Part shown: positions 23,776-39,075 of the stretch, one piece after another | Position numbering within the stretch: the stretch's first letter is position 1 | How the letters are laid out: every line of letters starts with the position of its first letter | Assembly (NCBI RefSeq): GCF_036320965.1 | Contig: NC_092240.1 | Location: 16,566,501-16,630,500, forward strand | Direction: 5' to 3' | Origin: Panulirus ornatus | Taxonomy: Eukaryota > Arthropoda > Malacostraca > Decapoda > Palinuridae | DNA length: 64,000 nt | Program-made: the position numbers and the translations under genes | Notes under the pieces: generated by a model | Told to the model about the DNA's origin: nothing | The model's database searches: none | Seen by the model: only the letters and a program-made list of their open reading frames with translations

Positions 23776-24381
23776 CAGAGGTGGAGGGAACGAGAAGTGG
23801 GAGACCAGATTGGAGGTGGAAAGATGGAGTGAAAAAGATTTTGGGTGATCGGGGCCTGAACATGCAGGAGGGTGAAAGGCGTGCAAGGAATAGAGTGAAT
23901 TGGAACGATGTGGTATACCGGGGTCAACGTGCTGTCAATGGATTGAACCAGGGCATGTGAAGCGCCTGGGGTAAACCATGGAAAGTGTGTGGGGCCTGGA
24001 TGTGGAAAGGGAGCTGTGGTTTCGGTGCATTATTACATGACAGCTAGAGACTGAGTGTGAACGAATGGGGCCTTTGGTGTCTTTCCTAGCGATACCTCGC
24101 ACACATGAGGGGGGGGGGGGTTGTTATTCTATGTGTGGCGGGGTGGCGATGGGAACAATTAAAGGCAGACAGTATGAATTATGTACATGTGTATATATGT
24201 ATATGTCCGTGTGTGTATATATATATATGTGTACATTGAGATGTATAGGTATGTATATTTGCGTGTGTGGACGTGTATGTATATACATGTGTATGTGGGC
24301 GGGTTGGGCCATTCTTTCGTCTGTTTCCTTGCACTACCTCGCTAACGCGGGAGACAGCGACATAGCAAAATAAATAAGTAA

Positions 24382-24385
<4 letters not shown>
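23771..24385 (+). mobile_element. 5'-truncated RTE LINE, plus strand (long-tail subfamily)
   Basis: It starts at the SEVEGTRSGRP segment, keeps GRPDWRWKDGVKKIL to the ORF end, then the long 3' UTR ending in AAATAAATAAGTAAATAAA. A (TA)n array follows without a break. Confidence 0.88.

Positions 24386-24473
<88 letters not shown>
24386..24473. repeat. (TA)n microsatellite
   Basis: Long TA run between the tails of a plus-strand RTE and a minus-strand RTE (tail-to-tail). Confidence 0.97.
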
Positions 24474-24489
24474 CATTATATCATTATTA

Positions 24490-26335
24490 TTTTGCTTTGT
24501 CGCTGTCTCCCGCGTTAGCGAGGTAGCGCAAGGAAACAGACGAAAGAATGGCCCAACCCACCCACATACACATGTGTATACATACACGTCCACACACAGC
24601 ACATATACATACCTATACATCTCAATGTATACTTATATATAAACACACAGACATATACATATATACACATATACATAATTCATACTGTCTGCCTTTATTC
24701 ATTCCCATCGCCACCTCGCCACATATGGAATAACAACACCCTCCCCCCTCATGTGTGAGAGGTAGCGCTAGGAAAGGACAACAAAGGCCCCATTCGTTCA
24801 CACTCAGTCTCTAGCTGTCATGTAACAATGCACCGAAACCACAGCTGCCTTTCCACACCCACGCCCCACACAACTTTCCATGGTTCACCCCAGACACTTC
24901 ACATGCCCTGGTTCAATCCATTGACAGCACGTCGACCCCAGTATACCACATCGTTCCAATTCACTCTATTCCTTGCACGCCTTTCACCCGCCTGCATGTT
25001 CAGGCCCCGATCACTCAAAATTTTTTTCACTCCATCTTTCCACCTCCAATTTGGTCTCCCACTTCTCCTCGTTCCCTACACATCTCATTTCCAGCACATC
25101 CACCCTCCTGCGCACAACTCTATCTATAGCCCACGCCTCCCAACCATACAACATTGTTGGAACCACTATTCCTTCAAACATACCCATTTTTGCTTTCCGA
25201 GATAATGTTCTCGACTTCCACACATTCTTCAAGGCTCCCAGAATTTTCGCCCCTTCCCCCACCCTATGATTCACTTCCACTTCCATGGTTCCATCCGCTG
25301 CCAGATCCACTCCCAGATATCTAAAACACTTCACTTCCTCCAGTTTTTCTCCATTCAAACTTACCTCCCAATTGACTTGACCCTCAACCCTACTGTACCT
25401 AATAACCTTGCTCTTATTCACATTTACTCTTAACTTTCTTATTTCACACACTTTACCAAACTCAGTCACTAGCTTCTGCAGTTTCTCACATGAATCAGCC
25501 ACCAGCGCTGTATCATCAGCGAACAACAACTGACTCACTTCCAAAGCTCTCTCATCCACAACAGACTGCGTACTTGCCCCTCTTTCCAAAACTCTTGCAT
25601 TCACCTCCCTATCAACTCCATCCATAAACAAATCAAACAACCATGGAGACATCACACATCCCTGCCGCAAACCTACATTCAATGAGAACCAATCACTTTC
25701 CTCTCTTCCTACACATACACATGCCTTACATCCTCGATAAAAACTTTTCACTGCTTCTAACAACTTGCCTCCCACACCATATATTCTTAATACCTTCCAA
25801 AGAGCATCTCTATCAACTCTATCATATGCCTTCTCCAGATCCATAAATGCTACATACAAATCCATTTGCTTTTCTAAGTATTTCTCACATACATTCTTCA
25901 AAGCAAACACCTGATCCACACATCCTCTACCACTTCTGAAACCACACTGCTCTTCCCCAATTTGATGCTCTGTACATGCCTTCACCCTCTCAATCAATAC
26001 CTTCCAATATAATATACCAGGAATATTCAACAAACTTATACCTCTGTAATTTGAGCACTCACTCTTATCCCCTTTGCCTTTGTACAATGGCACTATGCAC
26101 GCATTCCGCCAATCCTCAGGCACCTCACCATGAGTCATACATACATTAAATAACCTTACCAACCAGTCAACAATACAGTCACCCCCTTTTTTAATAAATT
26201 CCACTGCAATACCATCCAAACCTGCTGCCTTGCTAGCTTTCATCTTCCGCAAAGCTTTTACTACCTCTTCTCTGTTTACCAAATCATTTTCCCTAACCCT
26301 CTCACTTTGCACACCACCTCGACCAAAACACCATT
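24490..26335 (-). mobile_element. 5'-truncated RTE LINE, minus strand, with open RT frame
   Basis: The long 3' UTR lies at 24490-25010. The coding part is open from 26312 down to 25011 (433 codons): KMKASKAAGLDGIAVEF, FMDLEKAYDRVDRDALW, GLRQGCVMSPWLFDLFMD, LLFADDTALVAD, and RRVDVLEMRC. Between RCL and the GRPNW end about 200 bp are deleted (near 25077), which changes the C-terminus. The 5' side is cut at 26335 within the FGRGGVQSERV segment. Confidence 0.88.
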
Positions 26336-26339
26336 CAAT

Positions 26340-27365
26340 ATATATATTATTTTATTATTATTATACTTTGTCGCTGTCTCCCGCGTTTGCGAGGTAGCGC
26401 AAGGAAACAGACGAAAGAAATGTCCCAACCCCCCCATACACATGTATATACATACGTCCACACACGCAAATATACATACCTACACAGCTTTCCATGGTTT
26501 ACCCCAGACGCTTCACATGCCCTGCTTCCATCCACTGACAGCACGTCAACCCCGGTATACCACATCGCTCCAATTCACTCTATTCCTTGCCCTCCTTTCA
26601 CCCTCCTGCATGTTCAGGCCCCGATCACACAAAATCTTTTTCACTCCATCTTTCCACCTCCAATTTGGTCTCCCTCTTCTTGTTCCCTCCACCTCCGACA
26701 CATATATCCTCTTGGTCAATCTTTCCTCACTCATCCTCTCCATGTGCCCAAACCACTTCAAAACACCCTCTTCTGCTCTCTCAACCACGCTCTTTTTATT
26801 TCCACACATCTCTCTTACCCTTACGTTACTCACTCGATCAAACCACCTCACACCACACATTGTCCTCAAACATCTCATTTCCAGCACATCCATTCTCCTG
26901 CGCACAACTCTATCTATAGCCCACGCCTCGCAACCATACAACATTGTTGGAACCACTATTCCTTCAAACATACCCATTTTTGCTTTCCGAGATAATGTTC
27001 TCGACTTCCACACATTCTTCAAGGTCCCCAGGATTTTCGCCCCCTCCCCCACCCTATGATCCACTTCCGCTTCCATGGTTCCATCCGCTGCCAGATCCAC
27101 TCCCAGATATCTAAAACACTTCACTTCCTCCAGTTTTTCTCCATTCAAACTCACCTCCCAATTGACTTGACCCTCAACCCTACTGTACTTAATAACCTTG
27201 CTCTTATTCACATTTACTCTTAACTTTCTTCTTCCACACACTTTTCCAAACTCAGTCACCAGCTTCTGCAGTTTCTCACATGAATCAGCCACCAGCGCTG
27301 TATCATCAGCGAACAACAACTGACTCACTTCCCAAGCTCTCTCATCCCCAACAGACTTCATACTT
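26340..27365 (-). mobile_element. RTE LINE, minus strand, 3' part of a 5'-inverted copy
   Basis: Short-tail 3' UTR (26363-26545), then an open frame up to the segment beginning MKSVGDERAW at about 27361. It includes LLFADDTALVAD, LGVDLAADGTMEAEV and WFGHMERMSEERL. At 27365 it meets the inverted segment listed next. Confidence 0.88.
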
Positions 27366-27877
27366 GTACAAAGGCAAAGGGGATAAGAGTGAGTGCTCAA
27401 ATTACAGAGGTATAAGTTTGTTGAGTATTCCTGGTAAATTATATGGGAGAGTATTGATTGAGAGGGTGAAGGCATGTACAGAGCATCAGATTGGGGAAGA
27501 GCAGTGTGGTTTCAGAAGTGGTAGAGGATGTGTGGATCAGGTGTTTGCTTTGAAGAATGTATGTGAGAAATACTTAGAAAAGCAAATGGATTTGTATGTA
27601 GCATTTATGGATCTGGAGAAGGCATATGATAGAGTTGATAGAGATGCTCTGTGGAAGGTATTAAGAATATATGGTGTGGGAGGAAAGTTGTTAGAAGCAG
27701 TGAAAAGTTTTTATCGAGGATGTAAGGCATGTGTACGTGTAGGAAGAGAGGAAAGTGATTGGTTCTCAGTGAATGTAGGTTTGCGGCAGGGGTGTGTGAT
27801 GTCTCCATGGTTGTTTAATTTGTTTATGGATGGGGTTGTTAGGGAGGTAAATGCAAGAGTTTTGGAAAGAGGGGCAA

Positions 27878-27879
<2 letters not shown>
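27366..27879 (+). mobile_element. Inverted 5' segment of the same RTE copy
   Basis: Plus-strand RT sequence from LYKGKGDKSECSNYRGIS through DLEKAYDRVDRDALW and GLRQGCVMSPWLFNLFMD to VLERGAS at 27879. Its last codons (GAGGGGCAAGTA) are exactly the ones that precede the MKSVGDE start of the minus-strand part. The two halves together are a contiguous RT with the 5' half flipped. Confidence 0.88.

Positions 27880-27952
<73 letters not shown>
27879..27952. repeat. (TA)n microsatellite
   Basis: TA run between the inverted RTE segment and the 3' end of a Penelope-like element. Confidence 0.97.
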
Positions 27953-27955
<3 letters not shown>

Positions 27956-29089
27956 CTACGAGTCCACGGGGAAAATGAAACATGATAAGCTCCCAAGTGC
28001 ACTTTTGTGTAATAATCACATCATCAGGGGAGACACAAGAGAGAAATATAACAGTCAGTTGATATACATCGAAGAGACGAAGCTAGGATGCCGTTTGGTA
28101 AACATGCGATTGTCCAAGACAGACAACCAGCGTTCATAAACTTATCATTTTACAAATTCTATCAACAATTATATCAACAAAGTTATCTAATTTGTATAGA
28201 TCATCACTAATATCAAGATTATAATTCTTTGTGTATTCAATAACAGAAGATTCAATGATATTTCTCATGGTAATAGAGTTAATAACTGAGATGGCATTAC
28301 TCCAGTCAATACAATGATCAAAGTTTTTAACGTGATTAAACAAAGCATTTGATTCTTGTCCCATTCTTATACTATATCTATGTTGCTTAAGTCTAACAGA
28401 AATATCCTTACCAGTCTGCCCAACATAAAATTTATCACAATTTCCACATGGCACTTTATAGATGCATCCAGGAGAATCTTCTGGTGAATTCCTAATTAAT
28501 ATATTCTTTATAGTATTATTGTTGCAGAAGGCAACATGTACATTAAAGGACTTAAGCAACATGGGAAGTAAAGTAAAATTATTATTAAAAGGGAGAACTA
28601 AAAGATTCTTGGTATCAATGGGAGGTTTGGGCTCAACTCTATAAAATGTTTTCTTTGCTTACTTAAAGGATTTATCAATGAAAGATCTAGGGTATTTTAA
28701 CTTAGATCCAATAGAATATATCTTCTCAAACTCATCATCAATAAACTCAGGACTGCAAATACGTAATGCCCTAAGGAACATAGATTGAAATGATGATAAT
28801 TTAACTCTGTCATGCTGAGATGAATAATAATGGATATGTGAGCATACATTGGTAGGTTTTCTGTATATGTTAAACTTAAACTTGTTTCCATGCCTATGGA
28901 TCATGCAATCTAAAAATGTTAACATACCATTATTTTCATTTTCTACAGTAAATTTGATGGAAGGTAGAAATATTTGTAAATTTTCATTTGTTGGCCAAAT
29001 ACAAAGAACATCATCCACATACCTAAACCAAATTGCATTAGAAGGGAAGATATCCTTTAGTAATTTTATTTCAAAAAATTCCATATAAA
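27953..29089 (-). mobile_element. 5'-truncated Penelope-like element (PLE), copy 1
   Basis: The minus strand encodes the end of a PLE reverse transcriptase (29084-28662): RYVDDVLCIWP with the catalytic YVDD, LTFLDCMIHRHGNKFKFNIY, RKPTNVCSHIHYYSS. One TAA (28659-28661) interrupts the frame. The same frame then runs AKKTFYRVEPKPP and on to a GIY-YIG endonuclease (28562-28134): GCIYKVPCGNCDKFYVGQTG with the CxxC linker typical of PLEs, VRLKQHRYSIR, and EYTKNYNLD. The non-coding 3' region follows to TTCCTACGAG at 27953, next to (TA)n. The 5' side is cut and joined to an RTE copy at about 29090. Confidence 0.9.
27990..28032 (-). ncRNA. Hammerhead-ribozyme-like motif in the PLE 3' region, copy 1
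   Basis: On the minus strand: CTCCC, CTGATGA (complement of 28021-28027), a GUG/CAC-type helix, a GAAA-like box reading AAAA, the palindrome AGTGCACT (27996-28003), then GGGAG. CTCCC/GGGAG forms a 5-bp helix I, and the palindrome could act as the short helix III seen in dimeric hammerheads. The conserved G of GAAA is A here, so this copy is probably inactive. Hammerheads are known from PLEs. The fold was drawn by eye. Confidence 0.5.
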
Positions 29090-30936
29090 GGCTTTGTACA
29101 TGCCTTCACCCTCTCAATCAATACCCTCCCATATACTTTCCCAGGAATACTCAACAAACTTATACCTCTGTAATTTGAGCACCCACTTTTATCCCCTTTG
29201 CCTTTGTACAATGGCACTATGCACACATTCCGCCAATCCTCAGGCACCTCACCATGAGTCATACATACATTAAATAACCTTACTAACCAGTCAAAAATAC
29301 AGTCATCCCGTTTTTTAATAAATTCCACTGCAATACCATCCAAACCCGCTGCCTTGCCGGTTTTCATCTTTTGCCAAAGCTTTTACAACCTCTTCTCTGT
29401 TTACCAAATCATCCTCCCTAACCCTCTCACTTTGCACACCACCTTGACCAAAACATCCTATATCTGCCACTCTATCATCAAACACATTCAACAAATCTTC
29501 AAAATACTCACTCCATCTCCTTCTCACATCACCACTACTTGTTATCACCTCCCCATTAGCCCCCTTCACTGATGTTCCCATTTGTTCCCTTGTCTTACAC
29601 ACTTTATTTACCTCCTTCCAAAACATCTTTTTATTCTCCCTAGAATTTAATGATACTCTCACCCCAACTCTCATTTGCCCTCTTTTTTTGCCTCTTGCAC
29701 CTTTCTCTTGAGCTCCTGCCTCTTTCTTTTATACATCTCCCAGTCACTTGCATTTTTTCCCTGCAAAAATCATCCAAATGCCTCTCTCTTCTCTTTCACT
29801 AATAATCTTACTTCTTCATCCCACCACTCACTACCCTTTCTAATCTGCCCACCTCTCACGCTTCTCATGCCACGTGCATCTTTTGCACAAGCCATCACTG
29901 CTTCCATAAATACATCCCATTCCTCCTCCACTCCCCTTACCTCCTTTGTTCTCACCTTTTTCCATTCTGTACTCATTCTCTCCTAGTACTTCCTCACACA
30001 CGTCTCCTTCCCAAGCTCACTTACTCTCACCACTCTCTTCACCCCAACAGTCTCTTCTTTTCTCAAAACCTCTACAATTATTCACCTTCGCCTCCACAGG
30101 ATAATGATCAGACATCCCTCCAGTTGCACCTCTCAGCACATTTACATCCAAAAGTCTCTCTTTTGCGCGCCTATAAATTAATGCGTAATCCAATAATGCT
30201 CTCCGGCCATGTCCCCTACTTACATACATACTCTTATGTATATCTCTCTTTTTAAACCAGGTATTCCCAATCACCAGTCCTTTTTCAGCACATAAATCTA
30301 CAAGCTCTTCACCATTTCCATTTACAAACACTGAACATCCCACATACACCAATTATTCCCTCAATGCCACATTACTCACCTTTGCATTCAAATCACCCAT
30401 CACTATAACCCAGTCTCGTGCATCAAAACTACTAACACAGTCACTCAACTGCTCCCAAAACACTTGCCTCTCATGATCTCTCTTCTCATGCCCAGGTGCA
30501 TATGCACCAATAATCACCCCTCTCTCTCCATCCACCTTCAGTTTTACCCATATCAATCTAAAGTTTATTTTCTTACACTCTATCACTTACTCCCACCACT
30601 CCTGTTTCAGGAGTAGTGCTACTCTTTCTCTTGCTCTTGTACTCTCACTAACCCCCGACTTTACTCCCAAGACATTCCAGGTTCCTTTCCTCAAACATAC
30701 AGCCTATCTCTCCTTTTTCCTCATCTTGGTTACATCCACACATATTTAGACACCCCAATCTGAGCCTTCGAGGAGGATGAGCACTCCCCGCGTGACCCCT
30801 TCTTCTGTTTCCCCGTTTAGAAAGTTAAAATACAAGGAGGGGAGGGTTTCTAGACCCCCGCTCCCGTCCCCTTTAGTTGCCTTCTAAGAAACATGAGGAA
30901 TGTGTGGGAAGTATTCTCTCTTCCCTATCCCCAGGG

Positions 30937-30938
<2 letters not shown>
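29090..30938 (-). mobile_element. RTE LINE, minus strand, 5' two-thirds, decayed
   Basis: From LIERVKACT (29093) back to the extreme 5' end (CCCTATCCCCAGGGATTA at 30921-30938). Readable parts are VPEDWRNVCIVPLYKGKG, KMKTGKAAGLDGIAVEFIKK (with a frameshift at about 29370), ENKKMFWKEVNKVCKTREQM (29590), the endonuclease end with NTWFKKRDIHKSMYVS (30230), and GDLNAKVSN (30370). It lacks the C-terminus and 3' UTR, having been joined to the PLE at 29090. Confidence 0.85.

Positions 30939-31021
<83 letters not shown>
30938..31021. repeat. (TA)n microsatellite
   Basis: TA run between an RTE 5' end and the 3' end of a SIDE-like element. Confidence 0.97.
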
Positions 31022-31023
<2 letters not shown>

Positions 31024-31029
31024 TTTTCT

Positions 31030-34555
<3,526 letters not shown>

Positions 34556-34557
<2 letters not shown>

Positions 34558-35040
34558 CTTAAAAAAATCCCCATTTTTCTTTCCGAGATAATTTTCTGAT
34601 TCCACCATTTTCAAGGCCCCCAGTTTTTTTTCCCCCTTTTCCCCCCCCCAATGTTTCATTCCATTCCCAGGGTTTTTCCTTTCCGCTGCCAATCCACTAA
34701 TTCTAAAACATTCATTTCCCCTCCAGTTTTTTCCATTAAAACTTACCCCCCCAATTGACTTGACCTCAACCCTACTGTACCTAATAACCTTGCTTTTTTT
34801 CACATTTCTTTTAATTTTTTTTTTCACAATTACCAAACTCAGTCACTAGCTTCTGAGTTTAATAATACAAAATTTATATAAAAATATAACTAAATATTTC
34901 CAACTTTAATCCAAAAAATCATTACTTTCAAAATAATCTTCAATTCAATCTAATAAAATACTCATCATAATTATATAATATTCATGTATATATTAATATA
35001 TCTAGAAACCTACATAATAGTAACTAATCATTTTATTTCT
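34556..35040. other. Corrupted RTE and microsatellite sequence, error-rich
   Basis: 34556-34855 follows the RTE sequence at about 25165-25480 with many short insertions and deletions, mostly in homopolymers. 34857-35040 looks like a garbled version of the ATA/TA microsatellite at 23389-23770. It is probably poor-quality sequence, not a biological feature. Confidence 0.65.
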
Positions 35041-35570
35041 CAGAGGTGGAGGGAACAGAAGTGAGACCAGATGGAAATTTATGTAAAAGATTTGGGTGAT
35101 CGGGGCCTGAACATGCGGAGTTGAAGGGCACGTAAATTAGAGTAATTGAACGATGAGGTATACCGGGGTCAACTAGAAATGGATTTGACTCTAGGGATTT
35201 GAACGCCTGGTAAACCATGGAAAGTGTGGGCCTGATGGGAAAGGAGCTGTGGTTCGAGTCGCATTATTCTATCCAAGTGAGCTGTGACAATGGCCTTTGT
35301 TCTTCCTAGCGATACAATCCACAGATGGGGGGGGATTTATTCTATGTTGTGGGGGCGATGAAATTCAAATGCATTGAATATGGCTATACAGTGATTTTCC
35401 AATGTCCAGGTTGTACATATATATAATTGTACATAACTTAACAGTAGTATATTTCCCTTTGTAATATACATGTTAGGGCGTTAGGGCCATTCTTTCGTCG
35501 TTTCCTGCACTATCTTCCGCAAAGTTACTGCTGCCGTTACAAATAATAATTATAAACTAATATTATACAA
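35041..35570 (+). mobile_element. RTE fragment, plus strand, error-rich duplicate of 23771-24385
   Basis: CAGAGGTGGAGGGAACAGAA at 35041 and GATCGGGGCCTGAACATGCG at 35098 track the 23771-24385 copy segment by segment with frequent indels. No frame survives. Confidence 0.75.
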
Positions 35571-35589
35571 AATCTTAATAAAATATATA

Positions 35590-35622
<33 letters not shown>

Positions 35623-35654
35623 ATATATATTATATTTATATATTATTATTTTCT

Positions 35655-37440
35655 TTGTCGCTGTCTCCCGGTTAGGAGGTGCGCAAGAAAACAAAGATGG
35701 CCCAACCCACCCAAAACAATGTTCCCATACACGTCCCCAACACATTATACATACCTACTACTCCAATGTATACATATAATAACACACAGCATTTCATGTT
35801 ACCCAAACCTTCAATCATACTGTCCTTTATTCATTCCCATCTCATCCGCCACATATGGTAATACAAACCCTCCCCCCTCATTTGAGAGTACGCTAGAAGA
35901 CAACAAAGGCCCCATTCGTTCACCCAGTCCTCAAGCTTGTCATGTAACAATGCACCTCCACATTGGCTCCTTTCACCCCTCCCCACACAACATTCCAGTT
36001 CACCCTGCACTTCACATCCCTCGTTCAATCCATTGCAGCACTACGACCCCATTCACAACATCGTCCAATTCCTCTATTCTTCACGCCTTTTCACCCCATG
36101 TTCAGGCCCGATCACTCAAAATTTTTTCACTCATCTTTCCACCTCCATTGCCCCACTTCTCCTTCCCTACACATCCATTTCAGCACATCCACCCTCTGCT
36201 CAACTTATCTATAGCCCACGCCTCCCACCATACAACATTGTTGGAACCACTATTCCTTCAAACAACCCATTTTTGCTTTCCGAGATAATGTTCTCGACTT
36301 CCAACATTCTTCAAGGTCTCCCAATTTTTCGCCCCTTCCCCCACCCTATGATTCCACTTCCAGCTTTCATGGTTCCATCCGCTGCCAGATCCACTCCCAG
36401 ATATCTAAAACACTTCACTTCCTCCAGTTTTTTCTCCATTCAAACTACCTCCCAATTGACTTGACCCTCAACCCTACTGTACCTAATAACTTCTCAAATT
36501 TACATTTACTCTTTAAATTTCTTAATCCACACACTTTACCAACTCAGTCACTACTTTTTGCAGTTTCTCACATGAATCACCACCGCGCCCGTATCACACG
36601 AACAACAACTGACTCACTTCAAAGCTCTTCTCATCCACAACAACTGCCCTACTTTCCCCCCCTTTTTTTTTTCCAAAACTCTTGCATTCCCCCCTCCCTA
36701 TCAACTCATCCATAAACAAATCAAACAACCAAAGGGGACCTCACACATCCCTGCCGCAAACCTACCCTTCAATGAGAACCAATCACTTTCCTCTCTTCCT
36801 ACACAACCCAGCCCTTTCATCCTCGATAAAAACTTTTCACTGCTTCCTAACAAATTGCCCCCCACTCCATATATTCTTAATACCTTCCAAAGAGCATCTC
36901 TATCAACTCTATCAATATGCCTTCTCCAGATCCCATAAAGCTACAACAAATCCATTGCTTTTCTTAATTTTTTCACACATACTTCTTCAAAGCAAACACC
37001 TGATCCACACATCCTCTACCACTTCTGAAACCACACAAAAATGCTCTTTTCCCCCAAATTTTATGCCTGTACATGCCTTCACCCTCTCAACCCAAAACCT
37101 TCCAATATAATTTACCAGAATAATCCCAAAAAACTTATACCTCTGTAATTTGAGCACTCACTCTTATCCCCTTTGCCTTTGTACAATGGCAAATATGCAC
37201 GCATTCCGCCAATCCTCAGAGCACCTCACCATGAGTCTCTACATACAATTAAATAAACCCTTTTTAACCATCAACAATACAGTCACCCCCTTTTTTAATA
37301 AAATTCCAATGCAATAAACCCTCCAACCCTGCTGCCTTGGGTAGCTTTCCCTCTTCCGCAAAGCTTTACAAACCCCTTCTCTCTTTTCCAAATCATTTTC
37401 CCTAACCCCTCACTTTGCACACCACCTCGACCAAAACACC
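35655..37440 (-). mobile_element. RTE fragment, minus strand, error-rich duplicate of 24490-26335
   Basis: The region runs colinear with the earlier copy from TTTGTCGCTGTCTCCCGGTT (35654) to CCACCTCGACCAAAACACCA (37423), including the ~200-bp internal deletion. Indels are scattered throughout, destroying the RT frame that is open in the first copy. Confidence 0.8.
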
Positions 37441-37489
37441 ATCAATAAAAAATATATATATATATATATAATTATTTTATTATTATTAT

Positions 37490-38502
37490 ACTTTGTCCCC
37501 TTTCTCCCGCGTTTGGCCCAGGTAGCGCAAGGGAAAAAGACGAAAGAAATGTCCCAACCCCCCCATACACATTAATTTCATACGGGCCACAAAACCAAAT
37601 ATAACATACCTACACAGTTTCCATGGTACCCCAACGCTTTTACATGCCCCCGCTTCCAACCACTGACAGCCCCGTCAACCCCGGTTTTAAAACCCCATCG
37701 CTCCATTCACTCTTTTTTCCTTGCCCCCTTTCACCCCCTGCATGTTCCGAGCCCCGATCACACAAAATCTTTTCCACTCCATCTTTCCACCTCCAATTTG
37801 GTCTCCCTCTTCTTGTTCCCTCCAACCTCCACACATATAACCTCTTTGGGCAATCTTTCCTCACCCCATCCTCTCCATGGCCCAAACCCCCTTCAAAACC
37901 CCTCTTCGCTCCTCAACCAACCACCTCTTTTTATTTCCACACATCTCTCTTACCCTTACGTTACTACATCGATCAACCACCTCACACCACACATTGTCCT
38001 CAAACATCTCTTTCCACACATCCATTTCTCCTGCGCACAACTCTATCTATAGCCCACGCCTCGCAACCATACAACATTGTTTTGGGAAACCCCTATTCCT
38101 TCAAACATACCCCCTTTTTTGCTTTCCGAGATAATGTTTCGACTTCCACACATCTTCAAGGTCCCCAGGATTTTCGCCCCCTCCCCCACCCCATGAACCA
38201 CTTCCGCTTTTCCCTGGTTCCATCCGCTGCCAGATCCACTCCCAGATACTAAAACACTTCACTTCCTCCAGTTTTTCTCCATTCAAACTCACCTCCCAAT
38301 TGACTTGACCCTCAACCCTACTGTACTTAATAACCTTGCTCTTATTCACATTTACTCTTAACTTTCTTCTTCCACACACTTTTCCAAACTCAGTCACCAG
38401 CTTCTGCAGTTTCTCACATGAATCAGCCACCAGCGCTGTATCATCAGCGAACAACAACTGACTCACTTCCCAAGCTCTCTCATCCCCAACAGACTTCATA
38501 CT
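37490..38502 (-). mobile_element. RTE 3' part, minus strand, duplicate of 26340-27365
   Basis: Error-rich to about 38230, then clean. The open frame resumes (RAWEVSQLLFADDTALVADS on the minus strand at 38408-38467). It ends at the same inversion breakpoint as the first copy. Confidence 0.85.
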
Positions 38503-39014
38503 TGTACAAAGGCAAAGGGGATAAGAGTGAGTGCTCAAATTACAGAGGTATAAGTTTGTTGAGTATTCCTGGTAAATTATATGGGAGAGTATTGATTGAG
38601 AGGGTGAAGGCATGTACAGAGCATCAGATTGGGAAGAGCAGTGTGGTTTCAGAAGTGGTAGAGGTGTGTGGATCAGGTGTTTTGCTTTGAAGAATGTATG
38701 TGAGAAATACTTAGAAAAGCAAATGGATTTGTATGTAGCATTTATGGATCTGGAGAAGGCATATAAATAGAGTTGATAGAGATGCTCTGTGGAAGGTATT
38801 AAGAATATATGGTGTGGAGGAAAGTTGTTAGAAGCAGTGAAAAGTTTTTATCGAGGATGTAAGGCATGTGTACGTGTAGGAAGAGAGGAAAGTGATTGGT
38901 TCTCAGTGAATGTAGGTTTGCGGCAGGGGTGTGTGATGTCTCCATGGTTGTTTAATTTGTTTATGGATGGGGTTGTTAGGGAGGTAAATGCAAGAGTTTT
39001 GGAAAGAGGGGCAA
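38503..39014 (+). mobile_element. Inverted RTE segment, duplicate of 27366-27879
   Basis: Same LYKGKGDKSECS to VLERGAS segment as in the first copy, with single-base indels (GATTGGGAAGAG for GATTGGGGAAGAG, CATATAAATAGAG for CATATGATAGAG) that break the frame. Confidence 0.88.
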
Positions 39015-39015
39015 G

Positions 39016-39072
<57 letters not shown>
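39015..39072. repeat. (TA)n microsatellite
   Basis: Shorter counterpart of the 27879-27952 array. Confidence 0.97.

Positions 39073-39075
<3 letters not shown>

Noticed and set aside
27280..27978. 232-codon plus-strand frame spanning 27366
   Set aside because: It crosses the RTE inversion breakpoint and ends in a TA array. It is a chance fusion, not a gene.
27711..28019. Open frames with long Ile-Tyr repeats across (TA)n
   Set aside because: Translation of a TA microsatellite (also at 7990, 23100, 24400, 31290, 42380, 53430, 56540). No protein is implied.
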